Source: Bin55 sp965205965 (GTDB taxonomy: Bacteria > Pseudomonadota > Gammaproteobacteria > Pseudomonadales > Azotimanducaceae). Taken from it: a stretch of DNA of 64,000 nt. The notes beneath the pieces are model-generated. The model was not told where the DNA came from and did no database searches. It worked only from the letters and a program-made list of their open reading frames with translations. A program made the translations under genes and the position numbers. Location of the stretch: contig CBDBHT010000005.1 of NCBI GenBank assembly GCA_965205965.1, positions 165,552-229,551 on the forward strand, given 5' to 3'. Positions 8,399-15,941 of this stretch are shown here, one piece after another; within the stretch, counting starts at the first letter, position 1; each line of letters starts with the position of its first letter.

Positions 8399-9909
8399 TT
8401 ACGTTGGTGCCAGGCTGGCCCAGATCAAGCGGAAATCCTTCCAGTACGGGAAGGCGGACCCGAACGCCAGATGGATCCGCCGCGTGGACACCGTCACGCG
8501 CACCGGGATCTGGAACAGGCACTTGCGCAGCGTCGATGGACGGCTCCGGCGCAGCATGGCGGATACCGGAAGGTTCTCGAGCCGGTGCTTCATCATGCAA
8601 TGAAGGGCATGGGCCAGTGCGCTCATCCGGAGCCGGAGTGCGTTGACGTTCCAGAGGCTGCTGGAGCATCGGTCCAGGAACAGATCGTTCTTCTGTTCCT
8701 TGATCCAGTTTTCGGCCTCACCCCGGTCGCAGTACATCTCTTCGTAGACCGTTGGCGCGTCGGGCTTCTGGAGCGAGGTGACGACGAAGCGACTGTTGTA
8801 CCGGGCTTCGCCGACCGTCGCACATGGGCCTTCCGCGCCGGCCTCCGGTCCGCCGTCGGCCTTGCCGGCCGGTTCCCCGTCCGCGTTGCCGACCGGTTGT
8901 CCCGGCAGCCATTCGGCCTTGGCGATCACGCGGCGTTCGCGGCTCCAGCTGTCGCGCGTGCGATAGTCGAAGCTCTGGTAGCCGCGGACCGCTCGCTGCG
9001 CATAGTCCGGATCCCGCTTCAACCGGTCCCGCAGATCGTCCATCAACGGTTGGACCCGGTCTTTCAGCCGATCATTGCGCGGCAGTCCCAGCACGTAATC
9101 CACGCCCCGCGCCTCGCACCACGTCATCAACTCGTCGCGGCAGTAGGCCCCGTCGGCGCGGATCAGGATCGGCACCTGCGGAAATCGCTTCCGCAGCCGG
9201 TCCACGAGCGGCGCGACCGTCTCCACCACGCCCGCCGCCACATCGCTGCTCGACGTGCGCAGTTCCGTCCGCACCGGCCAGCCGTTGCAGAACACCAGCC
9301 GCGGAAGGTAGCAGTATTCATGGTAGTACCCGTGATAGAACCGGTGCTCCTGCCGGCCGTGCAGTTCCACGTCCGTGGCATCGATGTCCAGCACCAGCCG
9401 CTTCGGCATCTGGCCCCGCTCGCCCCACACCAGGTACAGCTCCACGAGCAGCTCGTCGAGCGCATCGAAATCCACGGTGATCTGGCGCGCTTTCGCCGGG
9501 TCCCGCCCGTTCGCCGACAGCTCCATCCGGTTCAGCGTGCTTTTGCCGGCCAGCGGCTCGCAGTCCGAACGCGCACACTCCACACGCCCCATGGCCGTGG
9601 ACAGGGCCCGGTCCCGCCGCAGCTCGTCGTGATCGTTCACATCTTCGTAGCCCAGCGCGAGACCCAAAATCCGCTGCCCCAGCAACGCCACTAGCGGATG
9701 CGCCACCTTGGACGGGTCCCGGTGGTCCGTGAAACATTCCGAGACGCGCTCGAACAGCCGGACCTGCTCGGCCAGCATCATCAGCAGTGCCGAGCCCCCG
9801 TTGGAACTCAGCTCGCCTCCACTGCAGTCCACCTCCATCCGCCCGGACGGACCCCTTTCGCCATCCGACGCACCAACCGGTCCGCGCCGCGCTTTTGCTT
9901 GCTCTTCAT
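8399..9909 (-). pseudogene. IS1380-family transposase, copy A (frameshifted near the 5' end)
   Basis: DDE transposase of the IS1380 family, recognised by LVLDIDATDVELHGRQEH (first catalytic Asp region), PILIRADGAYCRDELM (second Asp) and YEEMYCDRGEAENWIKEQKND (catalytic Glu). Compared with copy B, one base is missing near 9842, so the ATG at 9909 (MKSKQKRGADRLVRR in copy B) is out of frame with the main body. The body from MEVDCSGGELSSNGGS onward is uninterrupted to 8399. The Gly/Pro/Ala-rich linker before the catalytic Glu has two 24-base repeat units here. The ATG overlaps the stop of the upstream accessory ORF (ATGA). Confidence 0.85.
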
Positions 9910-10322
9910 CCCGTGCCCTCCTCCATCCGGCCCCATCGGCCGCGTTGCGCCCACCCTTCGGCCAGCGTGGCCGCATCATGTCCCGGACGCCCCTTCCAGA
10001 ACACCCACCGGAACATGCACAGTACGACCACCAGCGTGTTCAGCACGCGCCGCCGCCGCTGCCAGAGCCGGACCAAAGCATCCTCCGGGGCCAAGACGGC
10101 TGCCGGCGACCTGCAGGACCCCAATCGATCCCGACCCTTCGGCGTGAACCAGCCCAGATGACTACACAGGGTGGACGCCAACTCATGGCGGCTCAGTGCC
10201 GAAAACCGTGCCACCGTCTTCTGAAGGTCCACCATCCAACGGCGGGTCCGCCGCGTGCCACCCAAGGTGGTCGACTTCACGTTCTCGATTCGGAAATCCA
10301 TCACGTTTGCACCAGAGACCAT
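9906..10322 (-). CDS. Small DruA/DUF4338-N-terminus-like ORF carried by IS1380 copy A
   Basis: An ORF of about 138 residues starting MVSGANVMDFRIENVK and ending RMEEGTG. Its centre, FSALSRHELASTLCSHLGWF followed by TPKGRDRLGSC, resembles the short N-terminal module of DruA/DUF4338 proteins, where the pattern SRxELAxTLCxxLxW is typical and probably marks a small DNA-binding fold. A hydrophobic stretch LNTLVVVLCMFRWVFW follows. The stop overlaps the transposase start by four bases (ATGA), indicating translational coupling. The ORF is open in copies A and C and shifted in copy B. Upstream sequence in the same frame continues without a stop, so the start is a choice based on copy comparison. Confidence 0.55.
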   Translation of the reverse strand: MVSGANVMDFRIENVKSTTLGGTRRTRRWMVDLQKTVARFSALSRHELASTLCSHLGWFTPKGRDRLGSCRSPAAVLAPEDALVRLWQRRRRVLNTLVVVLCMFRWVFWKGRPGHDAATLAEGWAQRGRWGRMEEGTG

Positions 10323-10898
10323 CCTAACCAAGCGTAGATTGCCATAACCCATGCCAAAACGCAAGTGTTTTTTTGCAGAACCCCCAAAAAATCGAATATG
10401 TTCCCGTATATCAACCGGTGACACGACATCCTCAAAGACCGGGATCCCTTTCCGTTCATCCGCATGCCATCGCAGCCACCGGGGGCGAAACCTCCCGACA
10501 GTCGGGGAGCGTTCGGGTCTCGTCAAGACCAGGACCCAAGGGCGTGCGATATAGACGTCCGCCGCATGCTCACCCGAATGGCTCATCATCCAGTCGACAA
10601 CAGCATCTTTCACGGGATGCGCCGCTTTGCACGCCGGTCGTGGCGGTCCGCAAAACGGGCCCAGGCGCATGCTATACACGTTCGCACCGCTTCCGCCAGC
10701 ATCGCACCCAGCACCGAACGCGCCCCGCTTCCGTCCGACCCGAACGCACCCCTTTCGCCATCCAACGCACCCATCCGTCCGAACGCACCCCGCTACCATC
10801 CCCTTCCCCCCGGCAAAGTCCAACCAACTTCGTGGTATCAACAACTTACACGCACATACATCGCACCCAAGCCATCCATTATGAGAAATAAGGGTTAA
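10323..10898 (-). pseudogene. Decayed duplicate of the IS1380 transposase N-terminus inside copy A
   Basis: Read on minus, the leader beyond the accessory ORF contains segments parallel to the transposase N-terminus: GCVGWRKGCVRVGRKRG against LVRRMAKGVRPARMEV, then (clearest in copies B and C) MLAEAVRTC against MLAEQVRLF, then FCGPPRPACKAAHPV against FTDHRDPSKVAHPLV. Spacing and order are kept. It looks like a diverged, truncated second transposase copy that supplies the element's right end. This is inferred from eye alignment of all three copies. Confidence 0.45.
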
Positions 10899-10899
10899 G

Positions 10900-11181
10900 G
10901 TGTTAACCAACACTTTTGGCGGTACAGTTTATATAACCCCTGCATCTTCAGGAGAGGACCTTCTCGTACTATATGGAGAGGTGCCCAGTGTGAACGTATG
11001 TCTGAAAATCCTGCAACGGTTTGGAGATGTTGAAGAGATAGAGATCGGGGGGGACAATGTGGCCTATCTAATTCCTCCAGGGAAGACCATTACAGGCTTT
11101 GTAGGACACACTTCGCCAGCCGCTAGTGGTTGTTACCGGCTTGGCAGCGGTCTTGCTAACCTAGGAGTTCTCATTGATTGA
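10900..11181 (+). pseudogene. Type IV pilin-like C-terminal fragment at the IS1380 copy A border
   Basis: A 93-residue frame starting two bases after the IS end. LTNTFGGTVYITPASSG, then VPSVNVCLKILQRFGDVEEI and a second Cys (SGCYRLG) near the C-terminus resemble the globular C-terminal half of type IVb/PilS-like pilins, with a 'N-x-F-G-G-x-V' strand and a disulfide pair. The N-terminal methylated helix and signal peptide are missing, and no pilin start lies on the far side of the IS, so the gene was cut and its 5' part is elsewhere or lost. The GTG at 10900 is not a convincing native start. The family call is tentative. Confidence 0.45.
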
Positions 11182-11655
11182 TGAAAAAGGAATCCGCACA
11201 GAACGGTATACACAGGTAAAATGATATATTAAGTTCAGCAATTCCCCGTGAATGAACAGGACCCGTCATAGCGGGAGTTTCGGGAGTTGGAGAGCGATAG
11301 TTTTCGCGGACTTGGGAGTCGACTATAGCTCCAATATTGCATGAGCAGTGCGAGATGGGTCTGTTTTTCGGTTTGGAGTGGTAACTGGAGTTCCAACGTC
11401 CGCATTTCGCCCATGATCCGTGGCTCGGGCACGGTTTTGCGGATTTTGGACACACCTGCCCCTTACCCCCGTTGTTGGTCCACGTGCCGGGGCGGCACTC
11501 GGCGACGGTCAGGGAGGTGTCCAGGCGGAGAGCGGCGAGACCGTGTGGAACCACTCCTGGTGCGGGAAGGTGCTGCTCAGCAGGAGCCGAATACGGCGAG
11601 TATTGTGCAGCACCAAGCGGCGCACCCTGCCGATTACACATAAGTACAGCTTGAC
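11182..11655. other. Unassigned stretch, probably mobile-element debris
   Basis: Frames of up to 156 codons exist on both strands, but none shows a recognisable family or a coherent start. About 11623-11655 (TGCCGATTACACA...GCTTGACTTCT) recurs as an inverted copy at about 12033-12064, bracketing the IS4-type relic. Confidence 0.4.
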
Positions 11656-12064
11656 TTCTTATAGTGGCTGCTGCTGACCAGCTTGGCGATTGGCCGCACT
11701 CACCCGCTTGGGATGCCCCCCTCCCCGGAACTGCCCGTCGGGACGATACTCACCGACATCAAACTCACTGTGTTGCGAGACTTGGTCTTGGATGACCCAC
11801 GCAGCCCGTCATCCAACGATCTTGGCCAGGCACTCCTCTTGGCCATCGCCATGCTGGGTGGCTTCAAGAACCGCCGACGCGCAGAGGCCAGCGATCCCCG
11901 GATACGAGACGATCTGGAAGGGATACGTGGCCTTGCATGCACCAGTCCGATGTCCTACCAGCGAACTCATCCACCTCGCCCAGGAGGCAAGGTCCCGACT
12001 ACATCTATAAGCCTGCAGCGACCCGATAAATAGAAGTCAAGCGAGAGATGTGTGTAATCGGCAG
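11623..12064. repeat. Inverted repeat pair bracketing an IS4-type relic
   Basis: TGCCGATTACACA near 11623 and TGTGTAATCGGCA near 12064 are reverse complements, and both have a GCTTGACTTCT / AGAAGTCAAGC partner on the inner side. The pair encloses the IS4-type transposase fragment at 11683-12033 and could be the ends of a small inserted element or of an internally deleted IS. Confidence 0.5.
11683..12033 (+). pseudogene. IS4-type (Tn5-like) transposase C-terminal relic
   Basis: Pieces of a Tn5-like IS4 transposase C-terminus lie in two frames: TVLRDLVLDDPRSPSSNDLG and LLAIAMLGGFKNRRR in one, then IPGYETIWKGYVALHA in the next. The pattern 'arLGGFxxRR...PGxxxxWxGyxxL' is typical of this subgroup and also appears at 38010-38142. 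At least one frameshift separates the parts, and no N-terminal catalytic domain is nearby. Confidence 0.6.
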
Positions 12065-12200
12065 ACCGCGCGGTACCTCTACACGCTACCTGGACCACTA
12101 CATGCGCTGGTTGATGAAATCGGAATTCAAACTTGAAGAATCGATTAAGGCAGACTTCCTTTCACCTCATTTGGCAAACTATACACAAGTGGATACATAA
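12060..12200 (+). repeat. IS-end repeat, inverted copy at 27010-27176
   Basis: This segment is a close reverse-complement match to 27010-27176. It can encode the end of a transposase, RGTSTRYLDHYMRWLMKSEF, up to a stop in CAAGTGGATACATAA, followed by GAGCC at the presumed element end. The phrase RGxSTRYLxHYMxWL resembles the C-terminus of IS1595-type transposases, but the call is tentative. Only the 3' end is preserved at both sites. Confidence 0.6.
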
Positions 12201-12225
12201 GAGCCTTATTCTATATCTCATGTGA

Positions 12226-12579
12226 TCAATTTTTGACACGTAATAATGCTCGTCTAGGTCTGGCAGTTGCAGTTCTAGGTTCTGTACCATAATATCTTGA
12301 CAAGTAATCAATAATTTTTATCTCAGACGGTCCGAGTGGCCACAAGCCTTCATCTTTCTGCATGCGACGAATAACTTTAAGCCAGCCTTTTCGGTCTAAA
12401 CGTTGTTGTTTGAAGAGTCTTGCAGAATGACAGGAAGTACAGTTATCACGCGTTACTTTCCACTGACCACGTTTGTCCATAATCAGGCTATTATTGGCAT
12501 CGATTGTGAATGTCTGCCTCTCACTAGCAGTTGCTGAAACAGCAGTTGCCAAGCATATGAGCAAAACTTTAAACCACAT
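12226..12579 (-). CDS. sorB: Sulfite dehydrogenase cytochrome c subunit
   Basis: Small periplasmic c-type cytochrome that takes electrons from SorA. A signal peptide MWFKVLLICLATAVSATAS precedes a single haem-binding CTSCH; the later KVIRRMQKDEGLWPLGPSE likely supplies the Met ligand. I chose the ATG at 12579 because it begins the signal peptide; an upstream in-frame ATG at 12603 would add eight residues. The start lies inside the last codons of sorA (11-base overlap), so the pair is one operon. About 117 residues, similar to known SorB proteins. Confidence 0.87.
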   Translation of the reverse strand: MWFKVLLICLATAVSATASERQTFTIDANNSLIMDKRGQWKVTRDNCTSCHSARLFKQQRLDRKGWLKVIRRMQKDEGLWPLGPSEIKIIDYLSRYYGTEPRTATARPRRALLRVKN

Positions 12580-13873
12580 ATACAGCAATCCGGTGACAAG
12601 CATTGTTCAAGTAACCTTTGGGATTCCAGCTTGGTAGTATCATAGGTTGTGCATTGCTATCGGCATCAATGGCCCTCGCCCAAACCTCATAGTACCCTCT
12701 CTTGGGGAACCGTAGCTTAAAGTCCCAATTTTGCCAAGCCGATCGGTTCACAGGTGGCTGGAGTTTAGCTTGTGTCCAAGTCTGGCCAAAGTTTATCGAA
12801 ACCTTCAAATATTTGACGTGAGTATCACCTGACCAGGCATGGCCATGTAGAGGCAAAACATCTCCTAGCGCATGTTTGATACCACTTTGTGGATGAGTTA
12901 TTAATGATTTGACTGGCATGGCTTCGATAATGCACATATTTTCGTCTGGGACTTCCGTTCCAGGAGCAACTGGATTACAAGGAACACGGTAAGATGGACT
13001 ACTCATTTTGGGTCCATCGTGAACGATGTTTCGTATGGATATTCGGTTTAACCACTTACCCGAAACGGAACCTGGCCAGCCACCGAAGACAAGACGTAAT
13101 GGATGACCATTCATTGGGTGTAGACCTTGGCCATTCATGCCCCATGCAATCATTGATTCGTGATCTAATGCTTTGGCAATAGGCACCCCGCGCGAGATAG
13201 GTACTCGGCTAGCGTCCCCACTTAGATGGACATCTTTACCATAGTAAGCTACATACACTGCGCTATCATGGTATCCGCATTCTTTCAGAACATCGCGTAA
13301 CCGAATGCCGTCCCACCGCGGGCATCCAACTGCGCCTAATGTCCACTGATTGCCCGGTACCGGTGGGTCAAACTCCGTCCTACCGTTGCCACCGCATTCA
13401 ATTACAAGTTGTCGACTTACATTTTCAAAGTTTTGTTTTAGTTGGTTTAACGTATAAATCTTGGGACTGCTAGCAGCTTCACCATCTATCGTTAAGGACC
13501 ATGTATCAACATTCACCCTTTGTGGAGGAATCCCGTTGTTCCTAATGAATAACCGTTCCACCGGAGTAATATCATCATTAAGCAAATGCGGTGGCGTCTC
13601 TGCATTTAACGGATGGTCATTAAGTAATACTAATCCTTTCTTATTGGCAATGGTGAACGCATCCGTTGTGCTTGCGTACGCGGCTGGAATTAACCCAGAC
13701 GGCATATAGTCTGGAAATACTATCTTTGCACCGATAAGAGCAGTCATGGCACCCAGTCCTGTTATAAAACCACGGCGCGTTTTTTTGTTCGCTGTTCGGC
13801 CCCACATCTCCCAGTCTGCTCTGTCAAGGTCCGCGGCGAAGAATTCGTGGATTCCACGTTCTCTACGTGTCAT
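12569..13873 (-). CDS. sorA: Sulfite dehydrogenase molybdopterin subunit
   Basis: Molybdenum enzyme of the sulfite oxidase family that oxidises sulfite to sulfate in the periplasm and passes electrons to SorB. It has 434 residues. A twin-arginine signal TRRGFITGLGAMTALIG (Arg33-Arg34) directs export of the folded protein. Cys160 in QLVIECGGNGR is the expected molybdenum ligand; PVPGNQWTLGAVGCPRWDG and GMNGQGLHPMNGHPLRLVFG form the cofactor-binding domain, and a C-terminal dimerisation domain follows (HVKYLKVSINFGQTW). It is intact although IS elements lie on both sides. Sulfite oxidation suggests sulfur-compound respiration in the host. Confidence 0.93.
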   Translation of the reverse strand: MTRRERGIHEFFAADLDRADWEMWGRTANKKTRRGFITGLGAMTALIGAKIVFPDYMPSGLIPAAYASTTDAFTIANKKGLVLLNDHPLNAETPPHLLNDDITPVERLFIRNNGIPPQRVNVDTWSLTIDGEAASSPKIYTLNQLKQNFENVSRQLVIECGGNGRTEFDPPVPGNQWTLGAVGCPRWDGIRLRDVLKECGYHDSAVYVAYYGKDVHLSGDASRVPISRGVPIAKALDHESMIAWGMNGQGLHPMNGHPLRLVFGGWPGSVSGKWLNRISIRNIVHDGPKMSSPSYRVPCNPVAPGTEVPDENMCIIEAMPVKSLITHPQSGIKHALGDVLPLHGHAWSGDTHVKYLKVSINFGQTWTQAKLQPPVNRSAWQNWDFKLRFPKRGYYEVWARAIDADSNAQPMILPSWNPKGYLNNACHRIAVYVV

Positions 13874-14034
13874 GTTTTTCTGGTTATCTTGTCCTCATGT
13901 ATACAGCATAGCATTCACATGCCCTCAGTACTAAACTTTAAAGCTGATTATCTAAGAAGTGGTGCGGAAAAATGGGACACGAACGGAGCATAGTTTAAGA
14001 TACACCCGGCCTTTGTTAGGGACATGACGGGAGT

Positions 14035-14369
14035 ATGACAACGATGGTGAAAAGCAAACGACGGCGGCATTCGTCGGAGTTCAAGTTCAAGGTGGCGGTG
14101 GAGGCCCTGAAGGGGGATTGGACGATGGCGGAGTTATCGTCGCGGTTCGAGTCGAGTTGCAGTCGACGCAGCTTCAACAGTGGAAGAAGATGCTTCTGGA
14201 CGAAGGGGCACTGGTGTTTGAACGTGGGTTACGGACGGCGAAGTCGCCGGAGCCGGAGCCGGATACGGATGCGAACGAGCTGCACCGCAAGATTGGGGAA
14301 CGGACGATGGAGCGGGACTTTCTCAAGGAAAAGCCGGTGCCCTGGATCGATCTCGGAGAACGGCGATGA
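14035..14369 (+). pseudogene. IS3-family OrfA (frameshifted)
   Basis: Helix-turn-helix partner of the IS3 transposase. The first frame reads MVKSKRRRHSSEFKFKVAVE and WTMAELSSRFE; the second, one frame over, continues with QSTQLQQWKKMLLDEGALVF and a leucine-zipper-like tail ending KIGERTMERDFLKEK. The frames are joined near 14150-14160 by an indel, so normal OrfA cannot be made from this copy. The 3' end overlaps orfB as in other IS3 elements that use programmed frameshifting. Confidence 0.75.
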
Positions 14370-15199
14370 TCGGCTCCGGGGCAACCCTTTCGGTGAAGCA
14401 CCCATGCGAGCTACTTGAGGTGAGCCGTTCGAATGACTATCGCTCACTCCGTCCCCGGTCGGTGACGGACCGCGCTCTTCGGGATGCGATCGCGGGCATT
14501 TACGAACAGCATCCGTTCTACGGCAAGTGGCGCGTGCAGGTGGAACTGAGCAAGCAGGGACTGGAAGCGGGTGTCCGTCGCATCCGTAATCGGATGCGGG
14601 AGATGCATCTGGAGCCGATTCGTCCGAAGCCGCGAACGAGCGTATCGAGCCGGGCTCATGAGAAGTATCCGTATCTGCTGCGGAATCGTAAGATCGTGCG
14701 AAGCGACGAAGTGGGGGCTTCGGACATCCCGTACATTCCGATGCGTCGGGGATATGTGTACCTGACTTCGGTGATCGACTGGCACAGCCGTAAGGTGCTG
14801 TCGTGGCGGTTGTCCAACAGTCTGGACTCGCGCTTCTGCGTGGAAGCACTGAAGGAGGCTCTGGTGCGCTACGGCAAGCCGACCATCTTCCATACGGATC
14901 AGGGTTCGCAGTACACCAGCGACAGCTTCCTGGATGTCCTCCGTGCGGCCGAGGTTGCGATCAGCATGGACGGCAAGGGTCGATGGCGCGACAACGTGAG
15001 AGCCGACGAGCGGCTGTGGCGTTCGGTGAAGTACGAGAGCGTGCATCTGCACGCCTGGAACGATCCGAAGGAGGCTCGGCAGGGGATCGGGCGTTGGGTG
15101 GAGTTCTACAACCGGGAGCGACCGCATCAGGCATTGGGGTACCGAACACCCGACGATGTCTACTGGTCCGACCGGAAGGCATGGCGAAATGTGGCGTAA
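14366..15199 (+). CDS. IS3-family OrfB transposase with an altered DDE spacing
   Basis: Integrase-like catalytic part, 277 residues. HHxxK-like HPFYGKWRVQVELSKQG leads to the rve core: first Asp in GASDIPYIPMRRGYVYLTSV, second in PTIFHTDQGSQYTS, then DNVRADERLWRSVKYESV with the catalytic Glu. The family normally has DNxFxERLWRSLKYE with 35 residues between second Asp and Glu. Here one extra codon (RAD for two residues) makes 36, placing an Asp in the usual Glu position. The tail NRERPHQALGYRTPDDVY is typical. The frame is open, but with orfA broken and this change it is probably inactive. Confidence 0.8.
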   Translation: MIGSGATLSVKHPCELLEVSRSNDYRSLRPRSVTDRALRDAIAGIYEQHPFYGKWRVQVELSKQGLEAGVRRIRNRMREMHLEPIRPKPRTSVSSRAHEKYPYLLRNRKIVRSDEVGASDIPYIPMRRGYVYLTSVIDWHSRKVLSWRLSNSLDSRFCVEALKEALVRYGKPTIFHTDQGSQYTSDSFLDVLRAAEVAISMDGKGRWRDNVRADERLWRSVKYESVHLHAWNDPKEARQGIGRWVEFYNRERPHQALGYRTPDDVYWSDRKAWRNVA

Positions 15200-15218
15200 A
15201 AAGCGAAAAGCGAAAATT

Positions 15219-15244
15219 TTCACTACCCCCGCGGGGGTAGTGAA
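15219..15244. terminator. Perfect palindrome after IS3 orfB, terminator-like
   Basis: A 26-base perfect inverted repeat with stem TTCACTACCCCCG lies 19 bases after the orfB stop, preceded by CGAAAATT. It would fold into a strong hairpin and probably stops transcription leaving or entering the IS. No long T-run follows on either strand. Confidence 0.5.
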
Positions 15245-15499
15245 GTCCGCTGGAGTGTATCTTAAATCTCGCGTTAATCCGTCTCAAGAAACCGCACCAC
15301 CTCACTAATAAACGATTTTGATCCTTTCAGGCATACCATAAGGTACGTTAACAACCTTTATCAAGGAAATGGTTATGTGACCCTTTCGTGTGACCGTACG
15401 GAACCTCTGGTCCCAGAAACGTGTCTAAGCTTAGTATTAGTGTTCGTCGCGGGCTCAATTCTTGAGAATGTACGAACGCTTCTACGGTAGCCGTATATT

Positions 15500-15716
15500 A
15501 TGTCGAACAATGAAGTTGATATTCGGTCGTTAATTATGCCTTGTACGTCCTTAACTGGCGGCTTAATACATGCCTTACATCACATAGTTGACAAGTTCGG
15601 TACCATACAATCGGCCCATATTGAGATAGTGGCAGATGTTTTCAATATTAGTCTGGCCGATGTTCGAGGTGTTGTGAGTTTTTATGAAGACTTCAAACAC
15701 GCATTTGAAAACACAC
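15500..15716 (+). pseudogene. fdsG: NAD-dependent formate dehydrogenase gamma subunit, 5' fragment cut by IS1380 copy B
   Basis: The first 72 codons of a NuoE/FdsG-type protein: GGLIHALHHIVDKFGTIQSA, then IEIVADVFNISLADVRGVVS and FYEDFK. The last phrase is the family's 'xVxGVVSFYxDFR' before the 2Fe-2S cysteines. These subunits carry a 2Fe-2S cluster and belong to soluble NAD-dependent formate dehydrogenases (fdsGBACD) or complex I; the short form and 'HALHHIVDKFG' favour FdsG. The gene is cut at IS1380 copy B before the first Cys, and no continuation lies on the other side of the IS, so the gene is lost here. Confidence 0.72.
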
Positions 15717-15941
15717 CTAGCCCGGATTTCTCATAACCAAGTCGAAAATGATGTTTTTCACGGGATGCGTGGGGTACGGGGCATGGAATGTCGCGTCGCG
15801 AGTTTGAAAAGGCTTCGGAGGGCGGGCATGCGTGTGTTTTCCCGCCTTTTTGCGGGCGGGACGGCGAATCGCTGAGCATCCGGGCGCGGGGAGGTCGGCG
15901 CGCTCCGCCGCCAGCGTCATGCACCCGGTTGCACCGGGCTT

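Larger units (their letters stand above)
8174..10898 (-). mobile_element. IS1380-type element, copy A (about 2.7 kb)
   Basis: The element is bounded by inverted ends: CTAGCCCGGATTTCTCATAA on the left and, on the complementary strand of the right end, TTAACCCTTATTTCTCATAA. It carries, in transcription order on minus, a leader with a decayed transposase-like stretch, a DruA-like accessory ORF and the transposase. The same arrangement occurs at 15717-18487 and, inverted, at 61090-63810. Left neighbour is a cut dispersed repeat; right neighbour is a cut pilin gene. I found no matching 4-bp target duplication. It is longer than the roughly 1.7 kb common for IS1380 elements. Confidence 0.85.
13994..15266 (+). 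mobile_element. IS3-family element
   Basis: Terminal inverted repeats are visible: TTTAAGATACACCC at 13994 and, on the complementary strand, TTTAAGATACACTC at 15266. Inside are a frameshifted orfA and a long orfB. A perfect 26-base palindrome (15219-15244, stem CACTACCCCC) follows orfB. The G+C is clearly higher than in the neighbouring sorA gene. Confidence 0.85.

Noticed and set aside
8471..9694. Long open frame on plus opposite the IS1380 transposase (and its equivalents in copies B and C)
   Set aside because: It is the antisense shadow of a GC-rich gene. The Arg/His/Gln-rich translation has no domain, and all catalytic motifs lie on the other strand.
11171..11641. 156-codon minus frame near the IS4 relic
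   Set aside because: Composition looks like debris; no family resemblance and a competing frame on plus. Kept only as an unassigned stretch.
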